In this document: piece after piece, positions 8,502 to 15,328 of the stretch
Layout of the letters: each line of letters begins with the position of its first letter
How positions within the stretch are numbered: position 1 is the first letter of the stretch
DNA from: Bacteroidota bacterium
Lineage (GTDB): Bacteria; Bacteroidota; Bacteroidia; Palsa-965
DNA: 40,844 nucleotides
Assembly: GCA_013298545.1 (NCBI GenBank)
Contig: JAAFIA010000044.1
Location: 1 to 40,844, forward strand
Direction of reading: 5' to 3'
Notes under the pieces: generated by a model
Told to the model about the DNA's origin: nothing
The model's input: the letters and a program-made list of their open reading frames with translations, nothing else
The model's database searches: none
Translations under genes and position numbers: made by a program

Positions 8502-8996
8502 TCAATCGCCGTGCTTGTGATCGTTTTCATTGGGTAAATTATTCCACGTATCAATTACGATTTTGTACGAACTATCGGCTTGCAAACGCCAGACATTGGT
8601 GTATTTGACTTGTTCGAGCCAAGTAGAATCGTTGTAATTTAATTTGACCGAAGCCACGCCAGTTTCGTAAAGGACATCAGCCGTACCATCAACCGAAATG
8701 GTAATGAATTCGATGCCTTTGAGGATGGCAAATTTTTCTTGGTACCAAGTTGCGATGGCAGTTTTACCTACGACAAATGTTTCGTTATCGGGCGAGAGGC
8801 GTGCGTCGGCGGCATAGGCCGAAGCAATCAGGGCGGTATCTTTTTTCTCTACGCCGGAAGAAATGCGTTGTGTGCCACTCGTAATTTTTGCTTTGACGGA
8901 TTCGGGGGAGAAGGGGGCGGGAGCATTAACTTTTTCGGAAGTCGTGTTGCAAGCAAACAGGCTCAAGCTAAATGAAAAAAGAAGCAGGTAACGCAT
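8502..8996 (-). CDS. NTF2-like (SnoaL/DUF4440-type) lipoprotein
   Basis: The signal peptide MRYLLLFSFSLSLFAC ends in a lipobox (LFAC), so the 164-residue protein should be lipid-anchored. The mature domain has the NTF2/SnoaL-type layout: helix with KKDTALIASAYAADARLSPD, then GKTAIATWYQEKF, then strands ending in YTNVWRLQADSSYKIVIDTWN. The fold often houses small-molecule isomerases or is purely structural; the substrate cannot be read. It lies 36 bases downstream of another NTF2-like gene on the same strand, so the two may be co-transcribed and distantly duplicated. It ends just before the shared terminator. The C-terminal HKHGD is a small His-rich tail. Confidence 0.8.
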   Translation of the reverse strand: MRYLLLFSFSLSLFACNTTSEKVNAPAPFSPESVKAKITSGTQRISSGVEKKDTALIASAYAADARLSPDNETFVVGKTAIATWYQEKFAILKGIEFITISVDGTADVLYETGVASVKLNYNDSTWLEQVKYTNVWRLQADSSYKIVIDTWNNLPNENDHKHGD

Positions 8997-9011
8997 GGTG
9001 GAATTTTTTTG

Positions 9012-9032
9012 CAGATGAAATTTAAACAGGCT
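9012..9032. repeat. Solo end of the palindromic MITE-like repeat
   Basis: Twenty-one bases here, beginning GATGAAATTTAAACAGGCTC, are identical to the right end of the palindromic element at 12735-12912. No second arm is present, so this is an orphan end in the gap between the two NTF2-like genes. Confidence 0.65.
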
Positions 9033-9392
9033 CTACGAATGAAAAACTTTGGAGCGATGAATCAGGCCGTTTTTAAAGAAAAGCACTTCGCCAACAATGA
9101 GTTCGTCTTCGCCGGGAACCGTGCGTACATATTCCACAAAAATACGATTCTCTTCGGCGATGGAGTAGGTGGGTTCGTAATGCAATTCGGGCAAGCGTTC
9201 AAACGCATCGTGCCACCATGCGCGCAAAGCTGCTTTGCCTTTGATGAAGCCCTGTGTTTCGGGTTGCCGTATTTTTAATTTCGGACTAAAATGCTCGGCA
9301 TCGTCGTGATAGAGCGAGAGCAGAAGATCGAGGTTTTGGGTATTGAATCCTTCAAACCATTGATTTAAGGCCTGCTGAAGTGTATTGCTCAT
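9033..9392 (-). CDS. NTF2/SnoaL-like protein
   Basis: A 119-residue cytosolic protein with no signal peptide. It shows the SnoaL-like pattern: an N-terminal helix LNQWFEGFNTQNLDLLLSLY followed by DDAEHFSPKL, then GKAALRAWWHDAFERLPELHYEP, and strands with FVEYVRT and GEVLFFKNGLIHRSKVFHS. This is the cone-shaped barrel used for steroid isomerase-type or polyketide-cyclase-like chemistry; which of these, if any, cannot be told. It is the first gene of a probable two-gene unit with the lipoprotein downstream (gap of 36 bases). Confidence 0.8.
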   Translation of the reverse strand: MSNTLQQALNQWFEGFNTQNLDLLLSLYHDDAEHFSPKLKIRQPETQGFIKGKAALRAWWHDAFERLPELHYEPTYSIAEENRIFVEYVRTVPGEDELIVGEVLFFKNGLIHRSKVFHS

Positions 9393-9456
9393 GAAGGGAA
9401 TCGTTTGTTTGTGTTGAAATGTTGGTTGTTGTGTTTTTATTCGCTGCGCTTTTTTT

Positions 9457-9662
9457 TAGACATGAGACGTGAGACAGGAGACTTGAGACCGCAGGGGCCA
9501 AGACTCAGTTGGTGAATTACTGAATGGGTGATTTACAAATTTACCCATTCAGCAATTTACCCAGTCTCATGTCTCTCGTCTCAAGTCTGCGCGGGAAATG
9601 TGGGGCTGAAAATCACTCACCAATTCACCAACTATAGTAACTCACCAAGTCTCATGTCTGAG
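9457..9662. repeat. Palindromic block built of GAGACNN/GTCTCNN heptads
   Basis: Five in-phase heptads of GAGACNN type occupy 9457-9491. A palindrome follows (CTGAATGGGT 9520-9529 / ACCCATTCAG 9543-9552), then four heptads in the opposite sense (GTCTCAT, GTCTCTC, GTCTCAA, GTCTGCG; 9564-9591). Another short stretch with CACCAATTCACCAA and GTCTCATGTCTG ends near 9660. The same heptads recur at 36609-36710. This fills most of the 330-base gap between genes; I see no coding sequence in it. Confidence 0.8.
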
Positions 9663-9721
9663 TGGGCATGTTGCGCGCGGAAAAGCACACGAGAATTTAT
9701 ACACAGATTGAAACACGTAAT

Positions 9722-10330
9722 TTATTTTGCTTTACACGACATACTCATCACCGTAATTTTTTTGGTTTCAGGATCTTTGCGGTTATTGTACATGGGATGC
9801 ACGGAAGCTGCGAAAACAGTTACTGTACCGCTTCCAGATTTTGTTCCGTTCGGACCTTTCCAGCGGAAGGTTACGGCTGTAATTTCTTTTCCCGTATTTT
9901 CGGCTAAGTAGCAACTGAAATCGCCGATGATGATTTCCATGATGTCCATGCAGAAATCGCCTTTTTGAACCGAGCTCATTTCGGCATGAATGCGTCCGTT
10001 TGCGAGTTCCATTTTTTCGCGTGTTGCAAATCCGCCTTCGAGGTCGCCAACGGCTAAGATGAAACTTTCGACCGCTTCGGCTTCTTTTTTCAGTCCTTCT
10101 AATTTTTTCTTATCGGTTTTGCTTACACCATCTTCGTTGAGCGCATCGGCAATGCTTTCGGCAATGGATGCGGCTTTCTGCGCGGCGGCGGCACATTTTT
10201 GAGCATCCATGACATTGGTTTTAAAATCAGCCGCAACATCATCGATCTGTTTGCTGAAATCGTCGGCTGTTTCTGGAAACGATGTGAATGCCAATAGAGG
10301 CAAAGCCAAGAGCAGGAATAGGTGTTTCAT
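9722..10330 (-). CDS. Secreted hypothetical protein
   Basis: A 202-residue protein with a Sec signal peptide (MKHLFLLLALPLLAFTSFPETA). Residues ~25-100 are helical and Ala/Lys-rich (DAQKCAAAAQKAASIAESIADAL ... KKKLEGLKKEAEAVESF), probably a helical hairpin or coiled coil. The C-terminal half contains four Cys (CMD, CYL, MSMSCKAK and the helix Cys) that could form disulfides, plus short beta segments such as ITAVTFRWKGPNG and GTVTVFAAS. I do not recognise the family. It is monocistronic, located just downstream of tmRNA on the same strand and separated from it by the tmRNA terminator. Confidence 0.65.
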   Translation of the reverse strand: MKHLFLLLALPLLAFTSFPETADDFSKQIDDVAADFKTNVMDAQKCAAAAQKAASIAESIADALNEDGVSKTDKKKLEGLKKEAEAVESFILAVGDLEGGFATREKMELANGRIHAEMSSVQKGDFCMDIMEIIIGDFSCYLAENTGKEITAVTFRWKGPNGTKSGSGTVTVFAASVHPMYNNRKDPETKKITVMSMSCKAK

Positions 10331-10486
10331 TTTTTAGGGAAGAAGTTATTGAATTATCGATTCGTGTTTGATTTTCCAAATAGAGATGGAGGTGAATCAA
10401 AGATGCATTATTTGTTTGATATTTTAAGGGGGGATGGGGATGTTTTGTGGAGGTTTTTTGAAGGCGTTTTTTTGAAGGTCTGCATC

Positions 10487-10518
10487 AAAAAAAACAGCTC
10501 GACAAGATGCCGAGCTGT
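10487..10518 (-). terminator. Terminator of tmRNA
   Basis: On the minus strand ACAGCTCG pairs with CGAGCTGT across a nine-base loop and is followed by a run of eight T. It starts nine bases after the tmRNA 3' end. Confidence 0.92.
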
Positions 10519-10526
10519 GTGTGATG

Positions 10527-10887
10527 TGGAGCCGGAGGGAATCGAACCCTCGTCCAAACAGGAAACGACTATGCTTTCTTCACGCTGAGTTTCTTGTTGT
10601 TTGTCGGGATGGCACAGGTCCAGAAACGCACCAATATCATCCTTAGTTCCTTGAGTCGTCGTGCATCGGAACGGTACACGATCTGCCTCACATTTTCGGT
10701 GCTCTTGACGGGACGCAGTAAGGCGGAGCTTCCCGGAGAACATTGCACGTTAACTCTTAGAGTTACGCAGCAAGGGCGTAGTTAGACTCGCCGTTTGTTG
10801 TTGTGAGAATTGGGTTTTACGGGCCACGTTCACAACGCCCGGCGTGCTTACATACCCGCCCGCCCGCTGTCAAAACCGGTCGGCCCC
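10527..10887 (-). ncRNA. ssrA: Transfer-messenger RNA (tmRNA)
   Basis: Rescues ribosomes stalled on broken mRNAs and tags the nascent protein for proteolysis. The 5' end GGGGCCGACCGGTTTTGACAG and the 3' end GAGGGTTCGATTCCCTC-CGGCTCCA form the tRNA-like domain (7-bp acceptor stem, T-arm). The 3' terminal CCA is not fully encoded. The tag frame GGC GAG TCT AAC TAC GCC CTT GCT GCG TAA gives GESNYALAA. This is close to the GENNYALAA I recall for Bacteroides and ends in the usual protease signal ALAA. The RNA is about 361 nt in one piece (not permuted). A TATCTTTG promoter box lies 15 bases upstream of the 5' end. Confidence 0.96.
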
Positions 10888-10902
10888 AAGTATTTTGCGT
10901 TA

Positions 10903-10910
10903 CAAAGATA
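10903..10910 (-). promoter_or_regulatory. Promoter -7 box (TATCTTTG) of tmRNA
   Basis: An exact TAnnTTTG match on the minus strand, 15 bases upstream of the mature tmRNA 5' end, leaving a short leader for RNase P removal. The -33 region is not obvious. Confidence 0.6.
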
Positions 10911-10992
10911 CATCAAAATGGCTGTTTGGCCACATCTATACCAAGCATTGTAACTTCTTGCCGCAGCTTTGCGTCCCATAAAAAAAACAAGC

Positions 10993-11181
10993 ATGAAACT
11001 ATTTTTTCAAATACTACTCGTCTATATCCCTTTCGGAATCTGCGTCCTGCTCCAACTTCTTTTGCTCTTAACTCTTTATAGCGATGGTGCTTCAAGACTA
11101 GCATCGTTAGCAAAAATAGGCATGCCGATAATTTTCCTAACCGCTTGCATCCTTCACTTCTTTTACCGTTCCAAAAAATGA
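10993..11181 (+). CDS. Small two-helix membrane protein
   Basis: A 62-residue protein from the ATG at 10993, preferred over an in-frame start at 10969 because it directly precedes the hydrophobic helix. It has two membrane segments (LFFQILLVYIPFGICVLLQL and a second around GMPIIFLTACILHFF) and a positively charged tail RSKK. Its stop overlaps the start of the next gene in an ATGA, so the two are translationally coupled and probably work together in the inner membrane. Function unknown. Confidence 0.6.
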   Translation: MKLFFQILLVYIPFGICVLLQLLLLLTLYSDGASRLASLAKIGMPIIFLTACILHFFYRSKK

Positions 11182-11723
11182 ACATCGACATCACTTCTTG
11201 GCTACCCCTGATTTTTTTGCTTGGCTTAGGCGTACTTGTTTTTTTTATCAATCGCCAGTACCAATTGGGCGCAACGTGGATCGCCACCATACGCAAACTG
11301 GCTCCCTTTTGGCTTGTGTTTTTTCCTGCTATACTCACCTACTTTTTTATTTGCGGCGCACTCTCCGCTACTATGGTACTCGTCTATACCAGCATACGTG
11401 GTAAAGCCCATTTCGATCCCGATGAATTTTTGTTTTATGAAAAACTCGTCGAATATGCATGCAGCTTTTTCGTGCCCTTACTTTATTTTAGAACACTACA
11501 CAAACACCACTTTCCCTTTTTCTGGCTTCCGGTAATAGCATGCATACACGCACTCGTAGCGGGCTACCGCGATGCCAAATTTCTGGTATTACCACCTGGA
11601 ACGAATGGCGAACCAAGCTTCCAATCAGGCCCACAAATTCTCGAAAATATTCAATGGCTCGATGCCGCAATTCCACTTTTGAGTTTAGGTGTGTTTTTAT
11701 TTTTTGTTGTTAGGCGCAATTGA
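11178..11723 (+). CDS. Inner-membrane hypothetical protein (4-5 TM)
   Basis: A 181-residue protein starting at the ATG that overlaps the previous stop (ATGA, 11178-11181). Strongly hydrophobic segments lie near residues 7-24, 43-70, 96-110, 116-130 and 160-178. A soluble Pro/Gly-rich loop around PPGTNGEPSFQSGPQ sits before the last helix. The tail ends FFVVRRN. No family is recognised. The coupling with the small upstream membrane protein suggests a two-component membrane assembly. The 3' end runs straight into a large terminator-like hairpin shared with the convergent toxin island. Confidence 0.6.
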   Translation: MNIDITSWLPLIFLLGLGVLVFFINRQYQLGATWIATIRKLAPFWLVFFPAILTYFFICGALSATMVLVYTSIRGKAHFDPDEFLFYEKLVEYACSFFVPLLYFRTLHKHHFPFFWLPVIACIHALVAGYRDAKFLVLPPGTNGEPSFQSGPQILENIQWLDAAIPLLSLGVFLFFVVRRN

Positions 11724-11823
11724 AAACGATAAACCGCACAAGGTCGATGCGCAGTTGACGATTGGGTGAATTTATAAATTCACTAATTCATCCAGAACGC
11801 CATGCCTTGTGCGGTATCGTTTC
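11722..11823. terminator. Bidirectional terminator hairpin with a repeat-like block in its loop
   Basis: GAAAACGATAAACCGCACAAGG (11722-11742, with a short bulge) pairs with CCTTGTGCGGTATCGTTTC (11805-11823), a very stable stem at the meeting point of two converging genes. The 62-base loop carries a smaller palindrome, GTGAATTTATAAATTCAC, related to the TCACCAATT-type repeats seen near 9610 and 36740. It looks as if a repeat was inserted into a normal terminator loop. Confidence 0.75.
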
Positions 11824-11835
11824 AAGCCTCAAAAT

Positions 11836-12621
11836 CTACGCTGCACTTTCATCAACTAGTGATGCATTGAGTGTGTCGAAATTAATTTGCAAGGTATAAT
11901 CGCCACTGATAATACCATTGGAACAAACCAAATGATTATCAATAGAACCGTCGAATGTGCTGACTGCTGCGATATTATAAACACTCGCATCCATCGTTTG
12001 CCTACTGATCGATTTTATGGTTACCGGATTTCCTTCTGCTCCCATAATTTTCATTCCTACAAAAGCATACTCGGCGCGTATAACTTTGCTATTCATGCGC
12101 AAAAACACATGGTCGCTAGTAACCGTTAACGTTTGGTTGTTGTCAAAGGTCATTACAATGGCATTTTCGTTGGTTACTGGAATACCCGATGTGAAAACCA
12201 AATCCATCGAACTCCAAGTCGGTTTATTGGCCGTCATCGTACCAACGAGTACCGGATTGCCAACATCTAAAAGTTGAACTGCCGTATCGCCAAAAGGAGT
12301 TACAATAAACGTGTGTAAATCGTAATCCGAACAACAGCAATAACATTGAAACAAACTCCAGTTCGGATCTTTAGTGCTCATTTCCTGACAAGAGGAAATA
12401 ATGAGATCGGGAGTAAAAACAAGACTTTGCTTGGTTTCACTGTTGCGACAAACCAATGCTTGAATGGGCCGAAATGTAGTTGCTCCTTGACAGAGTTGGT
12501 GAAACGACTCCTGCTGCTGCAATTGCAAGCAAGGTTTATTGTTCGATATTTCGGTCGAATCACAAGGTGTTAAGCCTTTTGCAGCAAGGTCTGCATTGCA
12601 ATCAGTAATGATATAACTCAT
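11836..12621 (-). CDS. Cys-rich Hint-like protein, paralogue 1 (nucleophile lost)
   Basis: A 261-residue protein; I chose the ATG at 12621 because the three paralogues also begin MSY or MCY there. The N-terminal module (residues 1-97) carries the family signature: DCxxxLxxKGLTPCD, PIQALVCRNS, and NWSLFQCYCCC at ~87-97. The rest is Hint-like, with FGDTAVQLLDVGNPVLVG, the TxxH-type block TSDH at 168-171, GAEGNPVTIKS, and the hedgehog-like end HLVCSNGIISGDYTLQ. The position of the Hint nucleophile (Cys97 of the longest paralogue) is Asp99, so autoprocessing is unlikely unless a nearby Cys substitutes. No signal peptide. It is the last gene of the toxin island and the most diverged copy, with a longer acidic C-terminus. 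Confidence 0.75.
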   Translation of the reverse strand: MSYIITDCNADLAAKGLTPCDSTEISNNKPCLQLQQQESFHQLCQGATTFRPIQALVCRNSETKQSLVFTPDLIISSCQEMSTKDPNWSLFQCYCCCSDYDLHTFIVTPFGDTAVQLLDVGNPVLVGTMTANKPTWSSMDLVFTSGIPVTNENAIVMTFDNNQTLTVTSDHVFLRMNSKVIRAEYAFVGMKIMGAEGNPVTIKSISRQTMDASVYNIAAVSTFDGSIDNHLVCSNGIISGDYTLQINFDTLNASLVDESAA

Positions 12622-12734
12622 GATGGTAGTTGTATAAATGAGACATGGGTGAATTAAAATCCAAACCACATGCGCAACGAATTAATAATTCCCTAAAATT
12701 AATTCATCAACGCACACGCTTTAGATATGATTTA

Positions 12735-12912
12735 GAGCCTGTTTAAAATTTGTTCCGAAGCATCGGGATTAAGAATTGTTATGATGCATTTTTGTGCCAG
12801 ACGAGGCGCGTTTTGAAGGCCATAGCAGTGCGACTACGGTCAAAAAACGCAACGAAGTATGGTGCAAAAAGGCGCATAACAAACTTAAAGGATGAAATTT
12901 AAACAGGCTCTT
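12735..12912. mobile_element. Palindromic MITE-like element
   Basis: AGAGCCTGTTTAAAATTT at 12735 is mirrored by AAATTTAAACAGGCTCT ending at 12912. Inside lie further mirrored pairs: GTTATGATGCATTTTTG against CAAAAAGGCGCATAAC, and GCGTTTTGAAGGCC against GGTCAAAAAACGC. The 178-base element is thus almost wholly palindromic, has no ORF, and sits in the 319-base gap between two Hint-like genes. A solo copy of its right end occurs at 9012-9032. This is the form of a non-autonomous transposable or REP-like element. Confidence 0.75.
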
Positions 12913-12940
12913 TAAACAAGTTGCATGAAGCACAACCGTT

Positions 12941-13720
12941 TTATGCTTTATATGCTGGGTTGAGTTGATCGAAATGAATTTGCAACGTGTAATCGCCGCA
13001 AACAATGCCATTGGTATTCACTAAATGGCCATTTGGAGTTCGATCAAAATGGGTTGTTGTGGCCAACTGATAAATTGTTCCTTGAAATGTGCTCAACTCT
13101 AGCGTATTGATTTTTACAGCCGTACCATTGGCTCCGAGCAACACATCGGTTAGTTGCAGAGCAGCCACCTGTTTGAGCTTTTGATTGGTTAGCATAACCA
13201 AGTGATCGGGCGTACACGTCATTTTCTGATTGTCGCCAAAATTTAGCGTGAGCATTTCATCACTACCGCTAGATTTCATGCTGTTGCAAAAATCGAGCGT
13301 CGCTGGCGACCAAACAATTCCCGTAGTATGGAGCGAGCCTACTAAAACAGCATGACCCGTTTGCATTTCATGTACCTGATTGCCTCCGCTTGCATTCGCA
13401 ATAACTATGTTTGCTTGCATGGAATCGAAACAACAACAATAGCACTGGTAAAAATTCCAGTTTGCATCCTGTTTCTGCAATGCCAAACAGCCAGTTATTA
13501 ACGTATCGGGAGGAAAAACCTGGATTTCATTTGTACCCGAATTTCTGCAGACAACAGCTTGAATTGGTACATAAGGATCCGTGCCTGAACAAACCGAGAT
13601 AACAGTTCCTTGATTCTCTGCTTTCCACGTAGTGCATGTTATACTGCTTGCTGGTGTATCGCAAGGCGTTAAACCTGCTTTGGTGAGTGAAGAATAACAA
13701 TCAGTATAAGTATAGCTCAT
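12941..13720 (-). CDS. Cys-rich Hint-like protein, paralogue 2 (nucleophile lost)
   Basis: A 259-residue protein with the shared N-terminal module (MSYTYTDC ... LTKAGLTPCD ... PIQAVVCRNS ... QKQDANWNFYQCYCCC, Cys cluster at 93-97). The Hint-like domain has VHEMQTGHAVLVG, the TPDH motif at 170-173, TDVLLGANGTAVKI and the end HLVNTNGIVCGDYTLQ. The residue aligned with the Hint nucleophile is Asp99. Its last block (FDQLNPAYKA) matches paralogue 3 almost exactly, so these two are the closest pair. No signal peptide or membrane segment. It lies 60 bases downstream of paralogue 3 and is probably on the same transcript. Confidence 0.78.
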   Translation of the reverse strand: MSYTYTDCYSSLTKAGLTPCDTPASSITCTTWKAENQGTVISVCSGTDPYVPIQAVVCRNSGTNEIQVFPPDTLITGCLALQKQDANWNFYQCYCCCFDSMQANIVIANASGGNQVHEMQTGHAVLVGSLHTTGIVWSPATLDFCNSMKSSGSDEMLTLNFGDNQKMTCTPDHLVMLTNQKLKQVAALQLTDVLLGANGTAVKINTLELSTFQGTIYQLATTTHFDRTPNGHLVNTNGIVCGDYTLQIHFDQLNPAYKA

Positions 13721-13780
13721 GCTTATCGTTTTTTGTGTTTGGATGGAGAAAAAAATAAAGGATGTTTGGGCGATAACTAC

Positions 13781-14569
13781 TTAGGCTTTATACGCCGCAT
13801 CGAGTTGATCAAAGTGGAGCTGCAACGTATAATCACCATTCACGATTCCATTGGTTGTGATCAAATGTCCGTTTGGTGTTCCATCAAATGGTGCATCGGT
13901 ACTGATGGAATGAATGGCGTACTCCAAATGTTCCAATCCAAGAGCCGTAATTTTTGCTACTTCGCCATCGGCGCGCATCAAGGCATCGTTTAGTTTGAGT
14001 GCTTGGGCTTGAATCAGTTTTCCGTTGGCTAGCATCACTACATGATCCGGCGTTACACTTAGTTTTGTTGAACCATTTACAACAAGTGTGATCACATCTG
14101 CTGTTTCGCTGCTGTTTAAACCAGCACTCAACGATACTGCTTGCGTTTTCCATTGCATGCTTGTTCCTTGCATGGTTGCAGCATGAATACTATTTCCTGT
14201 TTGCAATGTATTGATTGCTGCATCGCCAGTTGGCGTGGTTACGGTTGCACTAAAACCCCCAGAACAGCAACAGTAGCATTGCGCTAAATTCCAATTGGCA
14301 TCCTGTTTTTGCAATTGCATACAGCCTTGAATCAGATCAGGTTGTGGAAAAACACGGGTTTCACCTGTAACCGAATTCTTGCAGATGATTGCTTGAACAG
14401 GTGTATAGAGATAAGGACCGGAACACATGGCATGATAGTCGGTACTATCAGATATGATCCAATTGTTGCAACTGGTTGAACCATTTGGAGCATTGGGATC
14501 ATCACCACAAATGGATGTAAGACCTTTTTGTTTGAGTGCGTTAATGCAATCGGCATTGGTGTAGCTCAT
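13781..14569 (-). CDS. Cys-rich Hint-like protein, paralogue 3 (nucleophile lost)
   Basis: A 262-residue protein with the same two parts. Residues 1-102 hold DCINALKQKGLT, PVQAIICKNS, TRVFPQPDLI and QCYCCC (97-102). A Hint-like domain follows with TPTGDAAINTLQTGN, TPDH at 173-176, and the end HLITTNGIVNGDYTLQ. One residue is missing at the start of the Hint domain relative to the other copies, and the nucleophile position is Gly104. An extra Asn/Pro-rich insert near residues 24-33 contains one Cys. Upstream is the 61-bp repeat array, which separates this gene from the zinc-ribbon gene; it may need its own promoter. Confidence 0.78.
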   Translation of the reverse strand: MSYTNADCINALKQKGLTSICGDDPNAPNGSTSCNNWIISDSTDYHAMCSGPYLYTPVQAIICKNSVTGETRVFPQPDLIQGCMQLQKQDANWNLAQCYCCCSGGFSATVTTPTGDAAINTLQTGNSIHAATMQGTSMQWKTQAVSLSAGLNSSETADVITLVVNGSTKLSVTPDHVVMLANGKLIQAQALKLNDALMRADGEVAKITALGLEHLEYAIHSISTDAPFDGTPNGHLITTNGIVNGDYTLQLHFDQLDAAYKA

Positions 14570-14629
14570 GGATTTTTTTTTAGAATTGTTAGATTGATTA
14601 AATGTAATTTCTACACGGAGAAAGGTTTT

Positions 14630-15130
14630 TTTTACCGCAAAGACCGCGAAGGTTTTTGTTGTGATTTTTTAACCGCAAAGACCGCGAAGGTTTACGCAAA
14701 GACCGCCAAGTTTTTGTTGTACTGTTTTTTTAACCGCAAAGACCGCGAAGGTTTACGCAAAGACCGCCAAGTTTTTGTTGTACTGTTTTTTTAACCGCAA
14801 AGACCGCGAAGGTTTACGCAAAGGGCGCAAAGTTTTTGTTGTACTGTTTTTTTAATCGCAAAGACCGCGAAGGTTTACGCAAAGGGCGCCAAGTTTTTGT
14901 TGTACTGTTTTTTTAATCGCAAAGACCGCGAAGGTTTACGCAAAGACCGCTAAGTTTTTGTTGTACTGTTTTTTTAACCGCAAAGACCGCGAAGGTTTAC
15001 GCAAAGGGCGCAAAGTTTTTGTTGTACTGTTTTTTTAATCGCAAAGGCCGCGAAGGTTTACGCAAAGCGTGCAACGTTTTTTGAGTACTGATTTTTTACC
15101 GCAAAGACTACACGTTTTTGATCGCAAAAG
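14630..15130. repeat. 61-bp tandem repeat array (7 full units plus partial ends)
   Basis: Units start at 14671, 14732, 14793, 14854, 14915, 14976 and 15037, each 61 bases. Each reads AACCGCAAAGACCGCGAAGG, then TTTACGCAAAGACCGC (or GGGCGC), then CAAGTTTTTGTTGTACTG and a T-run. Partial or degenerate units occur at 14630-14670 and 15098-15128. Changes between units are mostly in the second GACCGC/GGGCGC block. It lies between the zinc-ribbon gene and Hint paralogue 3. Confidence 0.95.
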
Positions 15131-15205
15131 CTGCAATGGCTTCAATAGATTTTAGAATTCAGCCTCGCAGTTACAGAAATGTGATTTGGTCCCGCAGCCG
15201 CGAGA

Positions 15206-15310
15206 TGGAACCTGGAACCTGGAACTTGGAACCTGAAACTTGGAACTTGGAATCAGGAACTTGGAATCTGGAACCTGGAACTTGGAACTTGGAATCTGAA
15301 ACTTAGAACC
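15206..15310. repeat. GGAACYT heptanucleotide array
   Basis: Fifteen in-phase 7-base units (TGGAACC, TGGAACT, TGGAATC, with TGAAACT and TAGAACC variants) occupy exactly 105 bases. The array ends 18 bases before the stop codon of the zinc-ribbon gene, in its 3' flank. Confidence 0.95.
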
Positions 15311-15328
15311 TGAAAACTTGTTAGTTTC

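Noticed and set aside
14528..14794. Open frame through the first units of the 61-bp array
   Set aside because: The translation is only the repeat (RKDREG, AKTAKV) and overlaps the start of a real gene on the other strand.
14630..15130. CRISPR array
   Set aside because: Units are contiguous and similar over their whole 61 bases, with no unique spacers and no cas genes nearby.
15118..15306. Open frame encoding TWNLEPG-type repeats
   Set aside because: It is an artefact of the GGAACYT heptads, which contain no stop codons in this frame.
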